64,000 nt of DNA, taken from NCBI GenBank assembly GCA_027475525.1, contig JAMWFC010000049.1, positions 2,464,947 to 2,528,946 on the forward strand, written 5' to 3'. The notes beneath the pieces were generated by a model. The model did no database searches. It was not told the DNA's origin and saw only the letters and a list, made by a program, of their open reading frames with translations. Every line of letters begins with the position of its first letter. The first letter of the stretch is position 1. Origin of the DNA: Macrolepiota albuminosa. Lineage: Eukaryota; Basidiomycota; Agaricomycetes; Agaricales; Agaricaceae. This document shows positions 56,852 through 64,000 of the stretch, piece by piece. The translations under genes and the position numbers were made by a program.

Positions 56852-57622
56852 ATCATTATTATAACGTTTTTAGGTCGTACAGCAAAGCCTTCGCCCGCGT
56901 GTGGACGCTCCAAGGACGACGAAGGGGCAAGCGTTCATTTGAAGCTTGTAATAAATTGGTACGTCGGACTTATCGATTGTACTTCGAACTATTTTATTTC
57001 AATTTTAGGATGAGCAGCAAAGCCTCTAGCTGCGTGCGGACGCTCCAAAGACGACGTGGGGTTTAACGTTGGCTGTTTAAAGCCAGCAGGAGCCATGCTT
57101 ATGCATATATGTTACTATCACACGTGTATTCGACGCGTCACGGTGTCCTGGACATTGCTCAACCTGAGCGCTGCTTTGAATGTCCATTCCCATCTTATAA
57201 CATCCATGACTTGCTTGTCAAGTTCCGAACAATCATCCTACGTGGTTTCCTGACCTATCGACGGCGATTCGTCGTATAAAATCGGAAAAAGGGAAAGCAG
57301 AAGGACCAGTGTGGTTCAAGGCATCAAGTACGTAGTTTTTGCCCCTTTTTTTTGGCTCTGTTAAACTCACAGATGACCAGATATGCGCACGTGTATGTTA
57401 TTCGAGCATTCGAGCGCATCAAAGGGGTTACAGGGAGGGTCAAGGAACTAAATGGTAACAAGGAACAGGTGAGTTGCCAGTTTTCAACGTAATTCGTCTA
57501 ATAACACCTCTTTACAGGCCATGAATACAAAGCCGTGTTGTACAGGGATGTACTTATTATTGTACGGCGGTCGTGTTGACGCCAACACGTTCTACGCATA
57601 CAGGGACGTTGTTGACAACTGA
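55226..57622 (+). CDS. Multi-exon gene of unknown function (5' structure uncertain)
   Basis: 3' end is well supported: exon 57373-57468 (MTRYAHVYVIRAFERIKGVT), a 49-nt intron, and exon 57518-57622 ending YGGRVDANTFYAYRDVVDN and TGA. Upstream coding-like blocks are VLDIAQPERCFECPFPSYNI and, one frame over, HPTWFPDLSTAIRRIKSEKG with KAEGPVWFKAS (57150-57330), so an indel lies between them. Further 5' are two similar exon-like pieces sharing AGCAAAGCCT and GGACGCTCCAA.GACGACG (56876 and 57010). A possible first exon starts ATG 55226 and ends at a GTGAGT donor at 55392. No domain recognised. The terminal exon is repeated by duplication (5). Confidence 0.5.
56670..56855 (+). repeat. T-rich low complexity and ATT microsatellite
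   Basis: TTTTTATTTT-type runs (56667-56700), TATGTTTCTTTTTATGTT repeats (56700-56765), then about ten ATT units at 56820-56850. Probably intronic to the flanking gene. Confidence 0.85.
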
Positions 57623-57715
57623 ATGTTTTTTTTTTTGTGTACGGCGGTCGTGTTGACGCCAACACGTTCTACGCATACAGGGACGTTGTTGACAACTGAA
57701 TGTTTTTTTTTTTGC
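57562..57715 (+). repeat. Exact 77-bp tandem duplication (5)
   Basis: Units 57562-57638 and 57639-57715, identical, beginning GTACGGCGGTCGTGTTGACG. It copies the terminal exon and stop codon of the gene above. Confidence 0.95.
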
Positions 57716-58045
57716 TTTTTTTGAAACATTTATGCCTTTTTTTTTTTTTTTTTTTTTTTTATGTTATGATTACGGATACTGTTATATACGATTTGAACAT
57801 TGAATATTATACAAACATTGCCGGTATTTCTCCCTTCTGCGCTACCATGTCGCGCCGCACTGGCAAGTCACACTAACATGGTCACATTGACACTGCCACG
57901 TCACGTATTCAACACCCTATGCTGTAGGCCTCGGTCTCGTCGACGTTTCAATCAAATTCAGCAGGTAGATCTCGGTCACGCCGTGCTAGCAACGGCCCAT
58001 ACAAGCAAGTGATATAAACAGTGACACATCGTCCATGGCTGAACA
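57716..58045. other. Spacer with poly-T, no gene
   Basis: A run of more than 20 T near 57739-57760, then a short GC-normal stretch with no recognised feature. Confidence 0.5.
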
Positions 58046-58090
58046 TAATGTTAGAAGGGCACCCTGCAGCTGCACAGCCCGCTACTTTCT
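58046..58090 (+). repeat. 45-bp direct repeat, copy 1
   Basis: AATGTTAGAAGGGCACCCTG then CAGCTGCACAGCCCGCTACTTTC; matches 59434-59478 with a few changes. The pair brackets about 1.35 kb. Confidence 0.6.
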
Positions 58091-59433
58091 GGGGAAACAC
58101 TATTGATACGGGGACAAACCAAAGTGAAATGCAAAGCCCTAATTGTCATTAAAAAAAATCTATCATAAATAGACCCAAATGTATTAGGGACATGGGTCTT
58201 TCTGACCCTCAAGCGATGGTTGCCTGACAGGATAAGGCACGCTGTATGGCAAATATCGTACAGAACTGCAAGATGCACTTGAAAGACTCACCGGATCGTC
58301 AATCGAAGCAGATCCGTTATGGGGCGACGGCAGTGAAGAGTTTTCATAGCTATGGTGAAAATTTACATCACGATTTGGTGGATAAGATAGAGTTTGAAGA
58401 TATGGAAGTTGTGCTTGTGCAGATTATCAAGAATAAGTAGGATCATAGGATCATGAAGCATAACGACTGTCCATGGCTCTTGCAGAGCATTTACAGTAGT
58501 GTTTGATCGCAGGTTTCTTCTTGTATAGCGGCAATTAGACCCCAATGCAACGACTTGACCAAATCCAGGCGGGCCAGGGGATAGACATGTACTTGGAAAA
58601 GTCGGACTATGAAAAAGTTATTAAGGGTGGCGCTTCAATAGTCAGTTGACTAACCCAAACAAGGGAATGAGGTTGTCCTGTATATCCCATGTGACACTGC
58701 AAAAAAAGTTCAGTCTAAGGAGTCGAGTGACTAAGAAACATACAAACCAATGAGAGAGTCGCAAGGCTACCTGGTGATGACAAACAAGGTATAATCAGCA
58801 TTCATGTATTACCAACTGAACAATAGAACTAGAACATACCTCATAAGGCATCCATGTGCCCTGTATCTTAAGGTATCCACCTCGCATGCAACAAATTAGC
58901 AGGGCCAGGTCAGGCTAAGAGTCAATCATCTTGACAATGTTAGCTAAAGAGAGCTTGACATTTATAACTGATAAGCCAGGGAGTTCTGAAGCGTACCTTT
59001 CAAATTTCCCAAGGCTGTTGGAAGCATGGATGAGTTTGATGCAAAGATACTCTTGTTGGCGTACAACCCACCTTTCCAGATCCCGGTCCACGGATATATC
59101 CATCGTTGATATCCATCATTATCCACTGACCATTCAAGAGATACTCATACACAGGTCTGAGATAGCATTATAGTGAATATCTGATTCAAGAAAGAAATTG
59201 AAACATACATATAATCTCGTGGATCATTGCTAGTGATATATCTGCCTTTAGTGACATGGTGATTGGGGCTGGCATAAGGTAGGAATCGAGGGCGGGGAAA
59301 TGATGAGAAAGAAAAAAACACTGAATCGTTTGCGTCATGAACAAACAAAAAGGGGCACCAGACTGAGACCTCCACGTGATCAATTGTCAGACAGCGGAAA
59401 AATACCAGTGTCGTTCACAGGCCATAGACCCAT
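58091..59433 (-). pseudogene. Coding-like relic between the 45-bp repeats
   Basis: The minus strand at 58915-59103 reads YASELPGLSVINVKLSLANI in an open 62-codon frame, and exon-like pieces with plausible splice sites lie at 58820-58900 (RGGYLKIQGTWMPYE before GTATGT) and 59030-59130. These look like a small intron-rich host gene on the minus strand, perhaps incomplete. Not recognised. The plus-strand open frame at 58246-58440 has no supporting motif. Confidence 0.3.
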
Positions 59434-59478
59434 AATGTTTTAAGGGTGCCCTGCGGCTGCATCGCCCGCTACTTTGAG
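59434..59478 (+). repeat. 45-bp direct repeat, copy 2
   Basis: AATGTTTTAAGGGTGCCCTG then CGGCTGCATCGCCCGCTACTTTG. See copy 1. Confidence 0.6.
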
Positions 59479-59776
59479 AGGAGGATCTGCTTGGCATCAA
59501 TTTCACTACACCACAAAACTGAATAAATAAAGTAGCAGCAGAAAAAGCCAACGTTCATAGTTTGTCGGCATTACACAAACTGTCGCTTGATAATAAATGT
59601 TGTACTCCCCTGTCTTGTGGATGAAATGTTTGAATTTATTTTCATGTAGGAAATTGAAATGTGATTGAAGGTTGAGTAATGTACAAAAGTTGGTAATGTA
59701 AAAAAAGCCGTTCTGGCCTCGTATTTTTTTTCCTTTATTTGGGAAAACAAGTCATTGCAAGGTAGTTTAATAAGAA

Positions 59777-60747
59777 TCAACCGACAATGCCATCTAATTG
59801 CCACTCAACAAATGCTTCAAAGTGTTCGTTACCATTGAGAACAATGTTTGGTCCCCCACATAACAAAAAGCGGAATTCACTGCCATCTCGCAACCATCGT
59901 GGGGTCTTTGGACAATTAACATCGACTCCGCATATATGGTCCTTGAAATCAGACCAATTACCCAGTGTTGCGTAACAAGAATAACCCCACTGTTCATACT
60001 TGGCAAGGCACGATGCAAATTCCGTTGCATTCCAAGCTAAAGATCGAAAGGATATGGAATTAAGGACATTTTGGTACCAAAATGTCAAATCTGGATAGGC
60101 ACAGTAAATTTCGTTCTTTGTGAGATAATTTATAGCTGCCGATGAATGTGAGGAAAACAGGGGTTGCAGAACTTTTTTTGTGCATGTTATTATGATATTG
60201 AGGGGTGCTTGTTTGCCTAAAAGAACGACCACATTTCGAACGTTGGGTAAAGATAGCATCGATGAGTGAATTCGTGAATCAATGGTCAAAGAATACGATT
60301 TCCACATGTCTTTGATAAATCCGTCCGCATAGTGGACAGGCACAATGACATCGAGACTATGAGGTTTGATGTCACAGCCGTTGAGTATTGATAGAACAAC
60401 AGAACCAAATACGACGCCTTCCACCTTTTCCAAAGCGGTTAAGATGTGTGAAATATTGAATCCCAGGGAAGCAAATGATATGGCCATTGTATGAGCGACA
60501 TGGTTCTGAACCTCCTGCTGCAATATCGAGTGTGCTTCCTGTAAAATCGCCAGATCACAGAGATTCAAATACTGAAGAATTAAACTGTGGATGTATGACG
60601 TGATTGAAAAGTAGGCTGCAAGTTTCCAGTCTTTCTTGGCTATTGTGAGTGTTTATTAGTGTTGGAAAACTGCACAACAATTGGAAATTCACGGTTTGGC
60701 CCCCAGCTTCCATCAACCCATTGTGAAGCAGGTTTGTTAACACTCAT
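59777..60747 (-). CDS. Nucleotidyltransferase-like family protein, two exons, 305 aa
   Basis: Exons (minus) 60747-60693 and 60639-59777; the 53-nt intron is GT-AG with a CTAATAAAC branch site, and phase agrees. Starts MSVNKPASQWVDGSWGPN. Landmarks: VFGSVVLSILNGCDIKPHSL followed by DVIVP, resembling the GS...D-L-D motif of nucleotidyltransferase-fold proteins, then LNIIITCTKKVLQPLFSSHS and NYLTKNEIYCAYPDLT. The order resembles a family expanded in Agaricomycetes (GS.AL..L, DLDIY.P, F.ST..MN.L, C.YP.LT). The usual DxD is D-V here, so it may be catalytically inactive. No stops or frameshifts; it is the most intact host-type gene at this end. Biological role unknown. Confidence 0.75.
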
Positions 60748-60968
60748 TGTATCGTTGTGATTCATATTTTGTTTACAAGGTTTATATAAGTGAGATGAAA
60801 CTTTTCACATTGTTAATCATAGCAGGGGTTCCGAAACCATCTCACGCGAATTGGTTCATATTTTTGTACTGTCGTACTCTCATGCTAAACCTATATAAGA
60901 GATGTGAATCAACTTTGCGCATAAATAAAAGATTCAAGACCACTTCCACACTTAACCTTGTGACTGTC

Positions 60969-62043
60969 ATGGCAGAGAACAATCCTTCTGCAGCAATGGA
61001 AGTCAACGCACATCAAACCGTTCCTGAATTTTCATTCGATGATGGTAATTTACTTGTCAAGGCAAACGATGGCATTCTTTATCGTGTTCATGTCTCTGTT
61101 CTCAAACATGCTTCAACTTATTTCACAGAAATATTGGATGGAGCTGATAAAATGGGTGGAATGGCCGAGTTAAATTTGTCCGAGGAGTGTGTTGAAAACA
61201 TTGAATGTCTGCTGGGTGCAATTTATAATATTGCTAGGTGAATCACCTTTATTTTTTTTTTGTACAACGAATAATAGTGGATATCGAACAGGTACTCCAT
61301 CAATCACACACCAATTGCACCTCGGACATTGAATGCGTTATTATACATGTCCTTCAAATATCGATGCGTAATGGTGTTTCACTCTTTGGTTATTAGGATT
61401 CGGAGGACATTTCCTTCGTCTCTGCGCCTCTGGGATGAATATCAGGCCCTCACAGATTCTGTTCTAGGAGTTCAATGAAAAAAAGGATTTGAAATAGTGC
61501 TTCTCAACACAATAACGACATGTAATCTCCATCTGTGTTGACCCATCATTTATTACCTCATTTGCTATCGATACACAGAAGTGAGTTCCTTACAAGCAGT
61601 GAAGCGTTTTCTGATGTCCTTAGAAACAAATCAAAGAAGGCGTTGTTTGCGACAACGATCAGACTGCTCAATTGAATTTGCATGATCAAATGATTTGCAT
61701 AGTTGGAAGGAATGCATTGTTTGAAATGCAAAAACGTCTTACGTGGAAGTGGCTTGAACGCACAAGACCAGAAAGTTGTATGACCCCCTTTGCATGTGAA
61801 ACAGGCTGAGACATTATTCGTGCAGCAATATTTGGAAACCCGTGTACAGATCGACTCTGTCGTGTTGAAGCATTGACTAAATGGAAATGTTTTTGGGATC
61901 AATTACTTTGTTTGGAGTGTGGGGTCTGGAGTCAATCGAGCCATCGTACACAACGACGGCTGGTCTGGGATTCACTTCCCTGTTTATTTGGACTAGGTAG
62001 TTGGACTTTACTGCGAGAAATGGACAATAGTGGTTTATAGGAT
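60969..62043 (+). pseudogene. BTB/POZ domain protein gene, decayed C-terminal half
   Basis: ATG at 60969; exon 1 to 61237, 54-nt GT-AG intron, exon 2 from 61292 to TGA at 61476-61478, phase agreed (151 aa). BTB signature: FDDGNLLVKANDGILYRVHV, VLKHASTYFTEILDGAD, LSEECVENIECLLGAIYN, then a C-terminal BTB helix block (NALLYMSFKYRCVMVFHSLV). BTB domains mediate dimerisation and Cul3 binding. Family members continue about 150 residues further. That part is still recognisable at 61627-62040 (MICIVGRNALFEMQKRLTWK; ALTKWKCFWDQLLCLECG; LVWDSLPCLFGLGSW) but with a TGA near 61807 and frame changes before it. Hence a pseudogene, or a truncated protein beside a dead tail. Confidence 0.7.
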
Positions 62044-62401
62044 TTCCACTGTCAGATATGGAAGAATGTAACGAACAATAATTCAAAATATTTTTGCATG
62101 ATCATTTGCATGTTGCATCGCACCATAAACCATTCAGGCCATGAAGAAATGAAAGTATCCACGGAGAGCGTGGTACCAATATTTCAACTTAAGTACAGAG
62201 CATGAAAGAAATCATAAAACATGGACTTCATACACATTCGCATCCTCAGCTTCTATCACTGGGACAATAAGGAAGAGCAAGCTGTCGATGCAACTTTGAA
62301 GGCACAAACACGGAAGTGAATTGGATACTTTCCTGTATACCTTGTCTATGTCTGAGCAGATGCCTAGTCAAAGTGGTAGTATGCCACTCTAAGAAGTCAT
62401 G

Positions 62402-63040
62402 GTTAACACCCACAGTCAAGATGGATATGCAGTTCTATACCGTTCCTCTAAGGCTGCCCTACTGTCCGTTGATCATGCAACGGCCATATCAATCGACACC
62501 CTTCTTCCTCGCTTCTGGAAATTTACTCTCTTATCCACTAATCCAGTTCCTTATATACCGGTATCTCCTCGAGCTTGAAACACGTCGAAGGAGTCTTGGC
62601 ACACCTCAGATTTGACCCTGTTATCGCTTTCATCGTAGGCAATATATCTGTCTCCCAAATCAACAACGATATACACTTTTTAACAGGAGAGGACGGAAAA
62701 TCTGGTATCGTCTCCAGACACTCATTCTCTACTGGGGCCAGAACTGCTGCAACTTGGTTAAAGGATAGTTTCGAAAAAACAGGCGCCATTTGTGAGCTCA
62801 AACCTTTCCTTTCTGGATTTACTCCCAATGTCGTGTGGTGGGTGCATTTTCTTGTTTTTCGGTTCTCGTTTGACTTGCTTGCACAGTCAATATATGTGAA
62901 TCAACTGAAGTTACAAGACCGAGTCTCCTATACTATGGAGATAGGTCTTGACTTGCAGAACTCATGCCACAAAACTGATAAGATACCTTTTGTGGACATG
63001 ACAATGGGGGATCGACATCCTCGCTATCTGCAATAGAAGA
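62402..63040 (+). pseudogene. M28-type zinc aminopeptidase, broken N-terminal portion
   Basis: Frame 62402-62575 reads DGYAVLYRSSKAALLSVDHA and TLLPRFWKFTLLSTNPVPYI. One base is missing at about 62575, after which the frame LKHVEGVLAHLRFDPVIAFI, FLTGEDGKSGIVSRHSFSTG, ARTAATWLKDSFEKTGAICE and LKPFLSGFTPNVV follows, ending in a GTGGGT donor near 62838. This N-terminal pattern matches fungal leucine-aminopeptidase-like M28 proteins. The next exon, expected to carry the HYDSR and GGDDNGSG metal motifs, is reduced to GHDNGGSTSSLSAI with stops around 62900-63040. So the catalytic centre is gone. Confidence 0.65.
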
Positions 63041-63222
63041 CGTAAACATTTCTGTTGTTGGGGACCGCTGAAAATGGGAATAATTGTCGTACATTAAGCA
63101 CACCATTTCTAGTGTGCGTTGCATTTCTTACCAGACTTGGTAGCTTGACTAGTCATCTTTTATAAATTGTTTTACTTGTTTTCTGTCTTTTTAAGTTTGA
63201 CTCCTCGCGTAAAGCTTCAGTG
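63041..63222. other. Short spacer
   Basis: No feature seen. Confidence 0.4.
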
Positions 63223-63435
63223 ATACGCTAACAGAGTGGGGACACACAAGTCAATGTATATTCCAATACGTTGTGCCACAGCTAACTCTGCATTGCGGAA
63301 ATGGAATTCGTGAGGGCTGTATTGTGGGTAGTAAGTATCAGTCGCTGGATTGATCTGATTCTCAAACCAACAAACTTTGTTGAACACGACTTGTCCCTTT
63401 TGATGTTGCAAAACTCGCCAGAGCGCCTCAAAGAA
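63223..63435 (-). pseudogene. Isolated minus-strand exon of an unknown gene
   Basis: Open frame reads GSKYFFEALWRVLQHQKGQV, then WFENQINPATDTYYPQYSPH and EFHFRNAELAVAQRIGIYID. It is regular and protein-like, ending with LCVPTL before a possible GTGTTAGC donor. It directly abuts the plus-strand GDH2-like exon, leaving no room for a promoter, so it is probably a displaced fragment. Family not recognised. Confidence 0.4.
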
Positions 63436-63452
63436 GTATTTTGATCCATTTT

Positions 63453-64000
63453 AGACTTCAATTCTTGGAAACCTGAAGTGGATCCGGAATCTCTTTGTCC
63501 TGCCTTGACGTCTCCTCTGACTTTCTATGATAAGCACCTTGACAAACGACTGTCTTTGAAAAAGGTGGTCTCTGCCCCTTCTCTTCTCTCTGATCTATCC
63601 AAAGTTGTTGATGATGCCCTGGAATCTTCCACTGCAGATGACATTGGACTGCCTTCTATAGAGAAAGAATTCCCAAATCATGGGAAGTTTGCTATATTCC
63701 TTGATTCAGCTCCAGCCCATCCCCATCACTGCCATCTTTCTGACATCATTCTTTTCGTTCCCAGGGCTTCATTCCACGTGAACTTGTGCCCAACAAAGTC
63801 AACTGGTTCTACACAAACCTAGGCATTGATGACACGTATTTCCAGAATGAAAGTCGCGCTGTGATCTCCAATCATATCATCGTGCTTTTTGGTGCCAAGA
63901 TCCTGGCTTATACCAAACATGACCCAAGCAAACTGGTAATCGATCTCGAGAAAATCAACAAGAATGGCGCAACATTCATCCATACTAGTTTTCCTGGCTT
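63453..64000 (+). CDS. NAD-specific glutamate dehydrogenase (GDH2-like), N-terminal part, runs off window
   Basis: The enzyme oxidises glutamate to 2-oxoglutarate and ammonium with NAD+. Exon 63453-about 63681 follows a TTTTAG acceptor and reads SWKPEVDPESLCPALTSPLT, then KRLSLKKVVSAPSLLSDLSK. Exon from 63765 (after CCCAG) reads GFIPRELVPNKVNWFYTNLG, IDDTYFQNESRAVISNHIIV and YTKHDPSKLVIDLEKINKNG, the hallmark N-terminal region of the large fungal NAD-GDH (about 1000 residues). The intron between them has no GT donor in the right phase: CAT|GGGAAG where CAT|GT is expected, and the GT at 63687 is out of phase. The first exons are missing and replaced by a foreign exon. It may be a pseudogene copy. 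Confidence 0.7.

Noticed and set aside
41528..57715. Minisatellite or biological tandem amplification as the explanation for the 77-bp repeats
   Set aside because: Five unrelated sequences share exactly the same unit length and copy number of two, which points to assembly k-mer overlap.
1..64000. tRNA or rRNA genes
   Set aside because: I noticed no convincing tRNA B-box or rRNA-like segment, but a by-eye scan cannot exclude a tRNA; tRNAscan-SE would decide.

Overview
The window looks like part of a filamentous basidiomycete (Agaricomycetes-type) nuclear genome. Multi-exon genes carry GT-AG introns of about 44-57 nt whose phases agree across exons. The protein families include an F-box family, a Cys-rich nuclear protein, a JmjC-like cupin, a lineage-specific nucleotidyltransferase-like family, BTB, M28 peptidase and NAD-glutamate dehydrogenase. 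LTR retrotransposons and a Helitron dominate the DNA. There are two 100-N scaffold gaps (31727-31826 and 53102-53201).

Layout. 1-4345: a decayed Ty1/copia element on the minus strand, interrupted by a 322-bp solo LTR of the same family (3009-3330, target duplication CTTTA). 4346-13860: CpG-poor fossil repeats, holding a fragment of a chromovirus (6748-8005), a Ty3/gypsy gag relic that the fragment interrupts, a pol relic and other decayed coding traces. 13921-15815: a four-exon F-box gene with one in-frame TGA. 16330-16745: a broken DEAD-box helicase end. 17519-28716: a complete 11.2-kb Ty3/gypsy chromovirus on the minus strand with 173-bp LTRs, target duplication TTGTC, a polypurine tract, ORF1, gag-pol with chromodomain, and an additional large ORF between pol and the 3' LTR. 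It splits an older repeat (R) that has a second copy at 29690-30600. 28722-31726: more relics, ending in a gypsy integrase tail at the first gap.

From about 33 kb base composition changes: CpG is normal and spacers are AT-rich. Genes here are a Zn-cluster-like protein (34275-36155, minus), an unknown conserved-looking gene (38539-39446, minus), an acidic multi-exon gene (40779-43855, plus), a 13-exon JmjC-like gene (44496-49019, plus), a Helitron protein cut by the second gap (50148-53101, plus), a peptidase-like tail (53202-53648) and another multi-exon gene (55226-57622). The last 6 kb is a mosaic: an intact nucleotidyltransferase-like gene (59777-60747, minus), decayed BTB and M28 peptidase genes, an isolated minus-strand exon and the start of a GDH2-like gene running off the window.

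The main cross-cutting observations are these. (1) Five exact tandem duplications, all with a 77-bp period, lie between 41.5 and 57.7 kb and look like unmerged k-mer overlaps from assembly; removing one copy restores the reading frame in the JmjC gene. (2) Nearly every stop in the retrotransposons is TGA or TAG, and one 800-bp stretch has no CpG at all, as expected of methylation-linked C-to-T decay. (3) The chromovirus has a large extra 3' ORF and an integrase deletion. I did not find a clearly novel multi-gene system; the best candidates for new biology are the chromovirus 3' ORF and the lineage-specific nuclear gene cluster beside the Helitron.
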